64,000 nt of DNA, taken from Candidatus Omnitrophota bacterium (lineage in GTDB: Bacteria > Omnitrophota > Gorgyraeia > 2-02-FULL-51-18). The translations under genes and the position numbers were made by a program. The stretch lies in contig JAJVIE010000003.1 of NCBI GenBank assembly GCA_022072175.1, forward strand, positions 368,598-432,597. Reading direction: 5' to 3'. The notes below the pieces were generated by a model. It had not been told where the DNA came from. It made no database searches and was given only the letters and a program-made list of their open reading frames with translations. Each line of letters opens with the position of its first letter. Position 1 is the first letter of the stretch. Shown here piece after piece: positions 7,746 to 17,900 of the stretch.

Positions 7746-9648
7746 GAAACATCTGCCCAAGATCCTCATCGCCGCGGCGGCGGTCACGGCGATCCTGCTG
7801 TCCTATCTGCGTGTGTTCGAACTGTACGAACTGCAGACCTACGATTGGCGATGCAAATTACGCGGTGACCGGCCCGTCCACCAGGACATCGTCTTCATCG
7901 ACATTTGGGATGATACGCTCAAGGCGCTCGGCGCCTGGCCTTTCAGCAGGACCTACCATGCGGACCTTATCCGCGTGCTTCATGAGGCCGGGGCCAAGGC
8001 GGTCGGGTTCGACATGCTCTTCGTGGAGGGCACCGCGGACGATGCGGATGTCGCCCAGGCCGCGCGGGAGGCCGGCAACACGTATTTCGTCTACGCGTTC
8101 CTGTCACCTGAGCGGCGCGGGGACCATTTCGCGTCCGATATGATGCTGGCGCCGCTGGTGCCGGAATTCGCCGCGGCGTCCAAAGGGACCGGCTATGTGA
8201 ACGCCAAGGCCGATCTCGACGGCAAGCGACGACGCACGTTCCCTACGATCCATCATGAGGGGAAGGAGTACTACCAGCTCAGTTTCCGGCTGGCGTTGGA
8301 CCTCCTCGGCGTGCCGGAGGAGCAGGCGAAGGTGCGGCGGGGCGTCATGGACCTGGGCGGCAAGCGCAGGGTTCCATTGGATGATGAGGGATACTTCCTC
8401 GTCAACTACGCCGGCAAGTGGGAGGGCAAGAATTTCAAGCACTACTCGTACTACGACGTTCTCGCCGCGTACCTCGAGACCGTTTCGGGACAGACGCCGC
8501 GCATCGACCTCAAGGAGCTCAGGGGGAAGATCTGCTTCGTCGGACTGACGGCGCTGGGGTCGCACGATACCAACCCGATCCCGATCCAATCCATCTATCC
8601 GATGGTCGGTTTGTACGCGAACGTGCTCAACAACATCCTGCTCGAAGACTATATCCGCCGAGCCGATCGCCTCGTCAACACGCTCGTGACGATGACGATC
8701 GCGCTCGGTACGGTGCTCTTCTCGCTGAGGATGCGACCGGTGGCGGGCCTGTTGACGTCACTGGGCGCCGTCACGATCTATGCTCTGGTGGCCGTCGCGC
8801 TCTTCCTCTGGGCGGGGATCTGGATCGACCTGTTCTATCCGGTCCTGCTGGTGTTGTTGTCGTACGCCGTCTCGACGCTCGGGCGGACCATGCTCGAGAT
8901 GCGCAAGCGCGAGCTGATCGAGAAGGAGCTCAAGATCGCCAGTCAGATCCAACAGAGCTTCCTGCCCCAATCGGTGCCGAGCGTCGCAGGCGCCGAGGTC
9001 GCGGTGTTCTTCAAGCCGGCCAAGGCCGTCGGAGGCGACCTGTATACCTTTTTGACGCTGGCGGATGGTAAACTGGGTGTGATGGTGGGCGACGTGTCGG
9101 GCAAGGGTACGCCGGCGGCGCTCTTCATGGCCAAGGCCGTTTCCGAGTTCAAGTTCTGCGCCCGCGATCGCAATGACCCGGCCGAGGTCCTGTCGGCGCT
9201 CAACGACTCGATCTCGTCCGAGAGCACGGGCGGGCTGTTCGTGACGATGTCGTACGCCATCTTCGACGTCGCCTCTGGCACGCTCTCGTTCTCCAACGGG
9301 GGCCATCTGCCCGTCGTGCAGGTCGCGGCGGACGGTACGTCCCAGCTTCTCAGCGCCGAGGAGGGGATGCCGATCGGCGTGATGCCCGGCATGCCGTTCG
9401 CGGCGTTCTCGGGCCGCATGACCGCGGGGGACTGCTACGCGTTCTACTCGGACGGCGTCACCGAAGCCCGCAACCGTCGTAAGGACGAGTGGGGAGTCGA
9501 GACCCTGCAGAAGATCATGTCCAAGCACCACACCGAAGGTGCCGGCGCGATCCTGGAAAGATCGGTGGAGGAGCTCAAGAAATTCATGGGCAAGGCCGAA
9601 CAGCACGACGATATCACGCTGATCGTGGTCAAGGTGGGGGCGGCATGA
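7723..9648 (+). CDS. CHASE2 sensor - SpoIIE/RsbU-type PP2C phosphatase
   Basis: About 641 residues. The order is a first membrane segment (about 12-29), an extracytoplasmic CHASE2 domain (about 33-290), three membrane helices (about 320-390), a short coiled linker (EKELKIASQIQQSFLPQ) and a SpoIIE/PP2C domain. The metal-binding aspartates are present in GGDLY, GDVSGKG, YSDGVTEARN and QHDDITL. Such phosphatases dephosphorylate STAS antagonists, so the likely substrate is the STAS protein at 2019-2345. TTG 7723 is the only reasonable start near the domain edge. It overlaps the barrel gene by 23 bases and lacks a good ribosome site, so the exact start is uncertain. Confidence 0.87.
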   Translation: MDFITPFKKHLPKILIAAAAVTAILLSYLRVFELYELQTYDWRCKLRGDRPVHQDIVFIDIWDDTLKALGAWPFSRTYHADLIRVLHEAGAKAVGFDMLFVEGTADDADVAQAAREAGNTYFVYAFLSPERRGDHFASDMMLAPLVPEFAAASKGTGYVNAKADLDGKRRRTFPTIHHEGKEYYQLSFRLALDLLGVPEEQAKVRRGVMDLGGKRRVPLDDEGYFLVNYAGKWEGKNFKHYSYYDVLAAYLETVSGQTPRIDLKELRGKICFVGLTALGSHDTNPIPIQSIYPMVGLYANVLNNILLEDYIRRADRLVNTLVTMTIALGTVLFSLRMRPVAGLLTSLGAVTIYALVAVALFLWAGIWIDLFYPVLLVLLSYAVSTLGRTMLEMRKRELIEKELKIASQIQQSFLPQSVPSVAGAEVAVFFKPAKAVGGDLYTFLTLADGKLGVMVGDVSGKGTPAALFMAKAVSEFKFCARDRNDPAEVLSALNDSISSESTGGLFVTMSYAIFDVASGTLSFSNGGHLPVVQVAADGTSQLLSAEEGMPIGVMPGMPFAAFSGRMTAGDCYAFYSDGVTEARNRRKDEWGVETLQKIMSKHHTEGAGAILERSVEELKKFMGKAEQHDDITLIVVKVGAA

Positions 9649-11384
9649 GCAAGACCAAAGCGAAGATCCTCGTCATCGCCAGCGACGCCAACCTGCGGCG
9701 GACCCTCGGCGGGGCCGGACGCAATCTCTGTTGGGCCGATCCGCCGGACATCGAGGGTCTCGTGCGCTGTGTCTTCGACGAGGTCCCTAACCTCATCGTC
9801 ATCGATGAGGGCTACGGCGGCAGCGGTCTGGACGCGGCGATCCGGCTCAAGCAGGACGTCGTGCTCAAGTACATCCCGGTCGCGCTTCTCGTCCAGGACC
9901 CGCCCCGGGAGCCCGACAGGGACGTCGACGCGTACGCCCTCAAGTCCGCCTCCTCGGAGGAGGTCCTGTCCCAGCTCAGCGCCCTCGTCGAGACGAACTG
10001 GCACGAGCTCGATCTCAATCCCCTGACCAGCCTGCCCGGCACGCGATCGAGCGTCATGCGCATCGAGGACGCGCTGGAGTCGCGCCGTAAGTTCGCGGTC
10101 TGCTGTGTGGACCTGTCCAACCTCTCGGCGTTCAATACCGTCTACGGCGACCATCGGGGGGACGGTGTGATCATCGCCCTCGGTCGGATCCTGAGAGAAG
10201 CGCTCCTCAAGCACGGCGGCGGAGCGGATTTCATCGGGCATCTCGGTGGAGACGACTTCATCATCGTGACCGAGCCGGAGCGGGCCGTCAGCGTCGCGGA
10301 GTCGCTGATCGAGGAATTCGACGCGACGATCGGGTCGTTCTACGACCCGCCGGACAGGGACCGGGGGTACATCCTCTGCCGTCGGCCGGACGGCCGCTCG
10401 ACCCGCTATCCGGTCATGAGCGTGTCGGTCGCCGTCGTCCACAACGACGACGGTCAACTGCACGAGATGGCCGAGGTCAGCCGTATCGCCGGCGAGCTCA
10501 AGAGGTACATGAGCTCTCTGCCCGGAAGCTGTTACATCAAGTACGGACTCGTCGAAGAGCAGAGGCCGGGATCGCCGGCCTCGACGCTGGAGGTCAGCTT
10601 CCCGAGCAAGCTCAAGAGCCTTTCGCACGGACGCATCGCCGGATCCGAGGCGCCCAAGTACGCGGCGTTCCACCGGCTCATCCTCAAGGCCCGGCAGATC
10701 CGCACGGTCTATCAGCCGATCGTGGACCTGAAGAAGAGGAGTATCGTGGGTTATGAGGCCCTCACGCGGGCGCTGTCCAATTATCCGGCGGATGAGGCCA
10801 CGAGCCTGTTCAGCGACGCGCGTACCTTCGGCCGCGTCAAGGAGCTGGACCGCATCTGCGTCGAGTACGCGCTGAAGAACGGTCAGGACTTGCATCCCGA
10901 GCATAAGATCTTCATCAACATCAACCATGAGACGCTCATCGACGACGCGTTCTTCCATGACCTGTTCTCCTGCAGAGGCCGGTTGCCTTTCCGGAACATC
11001 GTCATCGAGGTCACCGAGCAGAGCCTTTTGAGGTCGTTCGACAAGGTCCGTGAGGCGCTGGCGGGACTCAAGGAACAGGGCGTGTCCGTGGCCATCGATG
11101 ATGTGGGCGGCGGGGCCGTCAGTCTCCGGGATGTGGCTGTGCTCAAGCCGGATTTCATCAAGTTCGACCGTTCGTTGATCCGTCAGATCGATCTCAATCC
11201 GACCAAACAGCAGATCGTGCAGTCGATGATCCTCTTCGCCCGCGCGATCAACGCTCGAACGACCGCGGAGGGCATCGAAACCCCGGATGAGTGTCAGGCG
11301 GTCATTGAATGCGGTGTGGATCTGGGGCAAGGGTATTACTTCGCGAAGCCCGGAAGTCCTTTTCCGACGCTCGCGATCAGTTAA
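9645..11384 (+). CDS. Receiver-like / GGDEF / EAL c-di-GMP turnover protein
   Basis: A 579-residue cytoplasmic protein. Residues 5-125 form a receiver-like domain (LIVIDEGYGG), followed by a GGDEF domain of about 130-300 with GGDDF at 201-205 instead of GG(D/E)EF. An EAL domain runs from about 345 to 575. The EAL keeps E371-A372-L373, FININHE, IEVTE, the IDDV aspartate pair, KFDRSLI, AEGIET and GQGYYF. Its loop 6 reads DDVGGG rather than DDFGTG. It is probably a phosphodiesterase, with a weak or regulatory cyclase domain. It overlaps the CHASE2 phosphatase gene by ATGA and is followed by a ComFB-like gene. Confidence 0.9.
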   Translation: MSKTKAKILVIASDANLRRTLGGAGRNLCWADPPDIEGLVRCVFDEVPNLIVIDEGYGGSGLDAAIRLKQDVVLKYIPVALLVQDPPREPDRDVDAYALKSASSEEVLSQLSALVETNWHELDLNPLTSLPGTRSSVMRIEDALESRRKFAVCCVDLSNLSAFNTVYGDHRGDGVIIALGRILREALLKHGGGADFIGHLGGDDFIIVTEPERAVSVAESLIEEFDATIGSFYDPPDRDRGYILCRRPDGRSTRYPVMSVSVAVVHNDDGQLHEMAEVSRIAGELKRYMSSLPGSCYIKYGLVEEQRPGSPASTLEVSFPSKLKSLSHGRIAGSEAPKYAAFHRLILKARQIRTVYQPIVDLKKRSIVGYEALTRALSNYPADEATSLFSDARTFGRVKELDRICVEYALKNGQDLHPEHKIFININHETLIDDAFFHDLFSCRGRLPFRNIVIEVTEQSLLRSFDKVREALAGLKEQGVSVAIDDVGGGAVSLRDVAVLKPDFIKFDRSLIRQIDLNPTKQQIVQSMILFARAINARTTAEGIETPDECQAVIECGVDLGQGYYFAKPGSPFPTLAIS

Positions 11385-11408
11385 TAGACGGTATTTTCAG
11401 ATTATTGT

Positions 11409-11437
11409 TTGTAATCAATATAGGGCTCATGTATAAT
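11409..11437 (+). promoter_or_regulatory. Promoter for the ComFB-like gene
   Basis: TTGTAA (11409-11414), 17-base spacer, perfect TATAAT (11432-11437). The ATG at 11461 would have a leader of about 17 bases. The short gene can therefore be expressed independently of the GGDEF/EAL gene. Confidence 0.6.
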
Positions 11438-11460
11438 TCGGCCAAACAGGATCCCATCAC

Positions 11461-11760
11461 ATGACGACGAACAGACTCAAAACGATCCACCGGACGCACC
11501 GGCTCACGAACTACATGGAAGAGCTCACGGGCGACCTGCTTCAGACCCTTTTGCCGGAGTACAAGCACAAGAAGTTCAGCACCGGCGCGCTCGAAGATAT
11601 CAAAGCCCTGGCTCTCAACCGCCTGTGGCCGATGTACACGACGACCTCCGAGGGTAAGGACTATCTCAAGCGCGTCGTCGAGCAGGACAAGGTCGAAAAG
11701 GACGTCGTCCGCGAGCTTCGCGCAGCGATCGACATCGTCCTCTCCAACCCCCGCGCCTGA
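11461..11760 (+). CDS. ComFB-like small protein, possible c-di-nucleotide receptor
   Basis: A 99-residue protein whose core matches the late-competence protein ComFB: NYMEELTGDLLQTLLPEY at 17-34, then DIKALALNRLWPMYTTTSEGKDYL at 46-69. The helical EEL...DL and the ALNRL.P.Y motif are the family hallmarks. The Cys residues that many ComFB proteins carry between these motifs are absent (KHKKFSTGALED instead). ComFB proteins have been reported as cyclic-di-nucleotide receptors, and here the gene directly follows a GGDEF/EAL gene. Family assignment rests on these motifs only. It has its own promoter and a strong terminator after it. Confidence 0.65.
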   Translation: MTTNRLKTIHRTHRLTNYMEELTGDLLQTLLPEYKHKKFSTGALEDIKALALNRLWPMYTTTSEGKDYLKRVVEQDKVEKDVVRELRAAIDIVLSNPRA

Positions 11761-11783
11761 TCCCTAAGACACGCTCCTTTCCG

Positions 11784-11816
11784 AGGCCTCCGCTCACGCG
11801 GAGGCCTTCTTCTTTT
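11784..11816 (+). terminator. Strong rho-independent terminator
   Basis: A perfect 10-bp stem (11784-11793 with 11798-11807) closes a TCAC tetraloop and is followed by a pyrimidine tract ending in TTTT. It ends the ComFB-like transcript and separates the signalling region from addB. Confidence 0.9.
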
Positions 11817-11836
11817 GCCCGCGGTCTTTTGGTAGC

Positions 11837-14800
11837 ATGAAGGGGATGAGCGAGCTCACCCTCTATGTCTCACCCCCAGGGACCGGCAAGACGACCCATT
11901 GTGTGGACCTGTTCAGGGCCGAGGTCCAGCGCACCGCCTCGGGCATCGACAGCCGGGCCTACTTCGTACTGCCCAGCCGCGAGCATGCCGAGCGGATCCA
12001 GAACCTCGTGCTCAAACAAGGCGTGCCGGGGCTCTTCAACGCGCATATCCTGACGCTCAACGAGCTCTTCGGGCGCCTGATCGGCGCCTCTCCGGCCAAT
12101 AGACCGGGGGACGCCCTGCGCCAGAGCCTGGTGAGGCAGGCCCTGTCGGAGGCCTGCGCGGCCGGGGAAGCTCCGATGTACGCCGGATCCGAGGACCTGC
12201 CGGGCCTGTCGAGATGTCTGGCCGACACGGCCAAAGAGTTGACGGCCGCGCTCATCTCACCGGACGATCTGGAGCGTCGCTGGCAGGGTCGGCCGTCCGA
12301 TCCCGGATCGGACCTCAAGCGCCGATCGCTCTTGGCGGTGCTGAGGAGGTATGGCGCCCATTTGCGGCGTCTGGGGCTCCGCGAACCTGAAGACGATATC
12401 GACAAGCTGTTCACCACCCAGCCGACCGCCGCTCCCGACCTGGTGTTGCTCGACGGCTTTTATCACTTCACCCGAGCCCAGCGGCGCATTCTAGAAGCGG
12501 TCGGCCGTATGGCCAAACGTTGTGTCGTCACGCTGACGCAGGGTTCGTCCGGCGGGGCTCGTGACGAAATGTTCGTGTACGTGCGGGCCACGCGGCGTTT
12601 CCTGTCGGATATCGGATATGTCGAGCGTTCCCTGCCCACGGTCAAGAGCAAGACCGGGCGCTACCGCACACACGACCGCGCGCTCCTGCATCTGGAAAAG
12701 AACCTGTTCGCGGAGGCGCGGCCCGCGGCCGTCCGTCCGGACGCCATCCGGATCCTGTCCGCTCCCGGACATCTCGAGGAAATGCGCTCGGTAGCCCGCC
12801 AGCTCCTGGAGCTCTATCGGGACCACAGCTATCGTTACAGCGACTTCTGCCTGATCTTCCGTCAGGTCGGTCCCTACGACAGCGCTCTGCGATGGGTGTT
12901 CGCCGAGTATGGTATTCCCGTACACGTCCATGAGCGCCGGCGCTTGCTGGAGAATGGGGTGATCAAGACGTTGTACGAGATCCTCGGCGTCTATGTGTCC
13001 GGGTGGCCCTCCGAAGCGACCTTGGCGGTGTTGGGGTCGAGCTACCTGGGGTCGGGCGCTGATTGGTCCGGACGGAGAGCTCTGCGGGACCTCATGCGGC
13101 GACATGCGGCCGACCCTTCGGTCCCGATCGAAAAACGGTCATGGACGGAGGCCGCCGCTGCCAGCGGCGGAAAGGTCGCCGCCACGATCGAGAAGCTCGC
13201 CGCGTTGGAGGATGAACTCGTTGGCGCTCGGAGCGCGCAGGATCTCGGCAGGATCCTCCTGGAGGAAGCGGAGCGGTTGACCGGTGGCGCGCAGACCCTC
13301 GAGGACCGAGAGGCGCTCTCGGCTCTCCGGTCGCTGCTCAACGGATGGAGACGGTACTACACGGGATCCGGCGGGAGGGCTTTCGACGCCGTCAGGCATC
13401 TGGGTGAACTGAGGGGTGCCCTCGAGTCCGGGTTGTTCTCGGTCCGTCCACCGGACCGTAACCGCGTACAGGTGTATGACGTGGTCATGGCCCTGCCCAA
13501 AGAATACAAGGTCGTGTTCGTCTGCGGTCTGTCGGACAAGGTCTTCCCGCGCGAGGTCCTCGAGGACCCGGTCCTATCCGATGAGGATCGTGCCCGGATC
13601 GATCCCTCCGGCGAAGCGCTGGCCCCCCGGGCTCTGCGCGCCTCGGGCGAGAAGTATTTCTTCTACATGGCCGTCACGCGTGCGCGTGAACGCCTGTTCC
13701 TGTCGTATCCCTCGCACGATGTCAGCGGCAGGCCGTGCGCGCCTTCGGTGTTCGTCCGCCAGGTTCGGGACCTCTACACGCATCCCCCAGAGCAGACCCG
13801 CTGCGGCATCGGAGAGCAGGTCGATATCGATCGCTGTGAAGCGGAGACGGAGCTCAAGCGGAGCGTGGCTGTGCAGTTGTTCGGCTCGGAGGGATCGACA
13901 CATCCGGCCGCGCCCGCTCTGGCGGACCGCCTGTTGGTCCCCGGGGGGTTGACGCGTTGGGCCTACATGCCCGGCCAGCCGGAGCTCAAGGACCCGCGAG
14001 CTCTCGCGTGGACGGCCGCGCGCAAAGGGCCGTACAGCGCCTCTCAGTTGGAGACCTACTCGACGTGCGCGTTCCGCGACCACTGCGAACGCAACCTTCA
14101 GCTGAGCTCCAATGAGGACAAGAGCGCCGCGAGGATCGGCAGTCTCGTTCATCTGGCGTTGGAGTACTATTTCGTTCGTGCGGACGAGCGGTTGAAACGG
14201 GACAGCGCCTATCTGGACGATCCGGAACGGCTCCTGCGGGACCTGGGTCGTCTGTGCGACGAAGCGCTGTTGAAGGATCCGCTCAGCGATTGGCCCGAGT
14301 ACCGCCGCCGCACGGCCATCAAGGACGTGCGCAGGATGCTCCGGCGCTTCGTCGAACTCGAGCTTCGCGTGCGCGTCATCGGACGGACCCCGACGTATTT
14401 CGAGAAGCCCTTCGGCATGCCGCACGAGCCGGATACTCTGCCGGCCCTGAGGATCACGCACGAGGGAGAGAGCGCGCAGCTGCACGGGTATCTGGACCGC
14501 GTGGACTTGGGCCCCGGACCGGACGAGGCGCTGGTCATCGACTACAAGAGCGGTAAGCGGCCCGAGGGGATCGGCGAGCGTCTGCGCGAGGACCTCGAGT
14601 ACCAACTGCCCATGTATCTTGCCGTCGTCAGCCAGCTCCTGGGGCGGCGTCCGAGCGACGCTCAGTTGAGGGCGCTGAGGCAAGCGCACGTCGAAAGCTT
14701 CGCCGACACCCTCGAGAGGGACCGCGACGGTGATCTGCCGGCCACTCTCGAGGAGGCCATGGAGCAGCTGCCCGCGCGCGTGATGGCCCTCAGTCGCCGC

Positions 14801-14908
14801 CTGCGATCCGGGGACATCCGAGTGGAACCCAAGACCTGCAAGTACTGCCCGTACGACGCCGTGTGTCGCTATGACCGCTGGAGACCCACCGATGAAGCCC
14901 AGGACTAA
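11837..14908 (+). CDS. addB: AddB-type helicase-nuclease subunit B
   Basis: A 1023-residue subunit of the AddAB double-strand-break resection complex. The N-terminus has a Walker A loop (PPGTGKTT, residues 13-20) and PSREHAERI. The middle shows degenerate UvrD-like motifs (VVFVCGLSDKVFPRE, FFYMAVTRARERLFLSYP). The C-terminus is a RecB-type PD-(D/E)XK nuclease: YSASQLETYSTCAFRDHC, GSLVHLALEYYF, VIDYKSGK and CKYCPYDAVC. The spread cysteines are the iron-sulphur staple typical of AddB nucleases. A second ATG at 11846 is possible. It overlaps addA by 17 bases. Confidence 0.9.
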   Translation: MKGMSELTLYVSPPGTGKTTHCVDLFRAEVQRTASGIDSRAYFVLPSREHAERIQNLVLKQGVPGLFNAHILTLNELFGRLIGASPANRPGDALRQSLVRQALSEACAAGEAPMYAGSEDLPGLSRCLADTAKELTAALISPDDLERRWQGRPSDPGSDLKRRSLLAVLRRYGAHLRRLGLREPEDDIDKLFTTQPTAAPDLVLLDGFYHFTRAQRRILEAVGRMAKRCVVTLTQGSSGGARDEMFVYVRATRRFLSDIGYVERSLPTVKSKTGRYRTHDRALLHLEKNLFAEARPAAVRPDAIRILSAPGHLEEMRSVARQLLELYRDHSYRYSDFCLIFRQVGPYDSALRWVFAEYGIPVHVHERRRLLENGVIKTLYEILGVYVSGWPSEATLAVLGSSYLGSGADWSGRRALRDLMRRHAADPSVPIEKRSWTEAAAASGGKVAATIEKLAALEDELVGARSAQDLGRILLEEAERLTGGAQTLEDREALSALRSLLNGWRRYYTGSGGRAFDAVRHLGELRGALESGLFSVRPPDRNRVQVYDVVMALPKEYKVVFVCGLSDKVFPREVLEDPVLSDEDRARIDPSGEALAPRALRASGEKYFFYMAVTRARERLFLSYPSHDVSGRPCAPSVFVRQVRDLYTHPPEQTRCGIGEQVDIDRCEAETELKRSVAVQLFGSEGSTHPAAPALADRLLVPGGLTRWAYMPGQPELKDPRALAWTAARKGPYSASQLETYSTCAFRDHCERNLQLSSNEDKSAARIGSLVHLALEYYFVRADERLKRDSAYLDDPERLLRDLGRLCDEALLKDPLSDWPEYRRRTAIKDVRRMLRRFVELELRVRVIGRTPTYFEKPFGMPHEPDTLPALRITHEGESAQLHGYLDRVDLGPGPDEALVIDYKSGKRPEGIGERLREDLEYQLPMYLAVVSQLLGRRPSDAQLRALRQAHVESFADTLERDRDGDLPATLEEAMEQLPARVMALSRRLRSGDIRVEPKTCKYCPYDAVCRYDRWRPTDEAQD

Positions 14909-17900
14909 GCGTGCGAGCCCGAAGCGGGCGCCGGAACTGTCACCCGAGCAGTCGGCGGCCGTCCGGGTCAAGGGTGGGGACGCGTGCGTACGGGCGGGGG
15001 CCGGATCCGGCAAGACCCGGGTCCTCGTCGAAAGGTATCTCCACAACGTCGTCGAGCGCGGGCTGAGCCCCGAGCGTCTTTTGGCGATCACCTTCACCGA
15101 CAAAGCCGCCAGCGAAATGAAAGAGCGGCTCGCCGAGGCGTTCGCGGACCGGGGGACGCGTGAACAAAGAGCGTCTCTCGAGCGCGCCACCATCGGGACC
15201 TTCCATGCGTTCTGCCTCGAACTGCTCAGAGAGCATCCGATCGAGGCGGGCGTGGATCCGGAGTTCCGTCTGCTCGGCGACGGAGAGTCCAAGGTGCTCT
15301 TGGGCCGGGCGATGGACGCGGTGTTCGGCGAGAAAGCCGCTGACGAGCTGTGGACCGATATCCTGGCGGAGTACCGCGAGCCGAGCGTGCGCTCCGCTCT
15401 GCTGCGTGTGTACGCGGCACTGCGCGCGTCGGACCGTCCGGAGGACCACCTGTCGGTGAGCGACGGGACAGAGGCCGAGAGAACCGCTCGTCTCGACTGC
15501 ATCGAGCTGGTCCGGAGACTGCCGGACGGCGTGACGCGCGCCAAGCCGACAGCGACCGAATCGGCGCTGGTGCGGGTCAAGCCCGGGCTCCTTGATCTCC
15601 TGTCGGCCCCGCCCGGACCGGCTATCGAGGCGTACGAGGCGCTCGGCCGCATCGAACTGCCCGGCGAAAGGGATTCGGCCTACAAGGATCAGATCAAGGG
15701 GCTCCGGCGGGCCTTGAACGCTTGGTCGCGGTGCTTGCTCGAGGTCCATCATGCTCCGCACAAGCGGGCGGCCGTGGAGGTGCTCCGTAGGTTCGATGCG
15801 CTCTACACGTCCTCCAAGCGACAGGCGTCCACGCTGGATTTCGACGACCTGCTCATCATCGCCGAGCGTCTGCTGCGCGGGGGCACCCCCGTGACCGACC
15901 GGGTCCGCGCCCGGGTCCGTGACCGCTACGACGAGGTGCTCGTGGACGAGTACCAGGACACCAACCCCCTGCAAGAGCGTCTGCTCAGGCACCTGACACG
16001 GCCGGGTTCGTTGTATACCGTCGGAGATGACCAGCAGGCCATCTACGGCTTTCGCCACGCGGATCCGGAGATCTTCAGGACCTTCGCGTCATCGCCGGAG
16101 GTGACCTGCCTGGACCTCGAGGACAACTATCGCACGGTACCCGAGGTGCTCGAGGGCATCACGGCGATCTTCAAGAGATTGGGCACTGTCGATGCGTATC
16201 GCGCCCAGCGCGCCCGTCGCGCGAGCTCCGGGACGGCCGAAGCGCCGCTGTCGCTGACGGTGATCAGCCGGGGAGGAGATGGTCGCGAGGCCGACGCGGA
16301 TACACTGCGGACGATCGAGGCCCGGGTGGCCGCGGAGAGGATCGAACGTTGGGTGCGGGAGGGCTTGCGCATCCATCCGCGCGGCCAGGGCCCGAGACCC
16401 GTGACCTATGGGGATATCGCGGTGCTGGCCCGCACAACGACCGCTTTTCAGTACTACGAGCTCGAGTTCATGGCCCGGGGCATCCCGTACCATGCCGTCA
16501 GAGGCCGCGGTTATTATGACAAACCCGAGGTGAAGGACCTCTTGTCGTGGCTCCGTTTCCTCGTAGATCCGTCGGACGACGTTTCCTTGGCGGCCGTTCT
16601 GAGGTCTCCGGCCATCGGTCTCAGCGACGACGGTCTGCTCCTCTTGTCACGGGATGCCTCGCGCGAGGTGAAGCCGGACGAGAAACTCGGGCCGCTGTGG
16701 AGCGCCGTCGAGGCCGGAGCCGGAGCGCGCCTGTCGCCTCCGGACGCGCGGAGACTGGAGGAGTTCGTTCTGCTGGACCGTCGGGTGCGTGCCCGGAAGG
16801 ACGGCCGCCCGGTCCAGGAACTCCTGGAGGAATACCTGCGTGCGACGGACCTCGAGGTCAAGTACCTGTGCACCGAGGGCGGCGCGCAGAAAGCCGCCAA
16901 TGTCCGCAAGTTCGTCGAGATCGCCCGTCAAGCCGGCGCCGGCCGCTCGTCGGGAGCGACCGACCTGGTCCGCTATATCGAGGCTCTCCTGGAACGTGAG
17001 ACCGAGGAGGCCGAGGCACGGATCGAGACGCAACGTGGCGATACAGTGCTCCTGTCGAGCATCCACGCGGTCAAAGGACTGGAGTTCCCATGCGTGCTGG
17101 TCGTCGAGCTCGGCGCGCGCCCCAAGACCGACTCCGATGGACCGGTCAACTCATCACAGAAACACGGCATCGGTTGGGTCGCGCCGAGCGCGGAACGTGA
17201 CGGCCCGCGCACCGACCGGATCGCGGAGCTCAACGCGATGGAGCGGCGCAAGCGTGCATCCGCCGAAGAAGAGCGGCTCCTGTACGTCGCGCTCACGCGC
17301 TCCCGCGAGTATCTGGCGCTCAGCGGGACCTACAAGCCCACCAAAAGCGCTCCGCGCAACCCGACTTGGATGATGCGCATCCTCGCGGCGGCCGGCCGTA
17401 CGCCGGGTGAAGCGGACGGACCGTACGAGCTGGACGGTACGCGACTGGAGATGCGCACCCTTGGTGAGGCGGCGGCCGCCGGGAGAACGAGCCAGGCCGC
17501 TCCGGGCCGGCATCCGGCGTTGGCGCGGGCGTGGTCCTGCGGGGAGCAGGCCGGACCGGCGGCCGCCTCGGCGGCCGGCCTGGGCTACGACGAGCGCTCC
17601 GCCGAGGCGGCCCTGCGCCGTCTGGAGCGGCCGGTCAAACCGTACGAACACACGCTCGATCTGACCGTGACGGCGCTGGCCGCCGCTTGCGCCGCCGAGG
17701 GTCCGGGCATGGCGTTGGACTTCGTGTCGAGCGAGCCGGACAAAGGCCCCGAAGCCGCCGAGGCCGCCTCGACCGGAGCGGGTGAGGATGGCACTCCGGC
17801 CGGAGAGTACGGGACGATCTATCACGCGGTCATGGAGTGGTGGCTGTCCGCGCGGCCTACGGCGCGTCCGCGCGCCGAGGACTTGGCGCACCTGTTGGCG

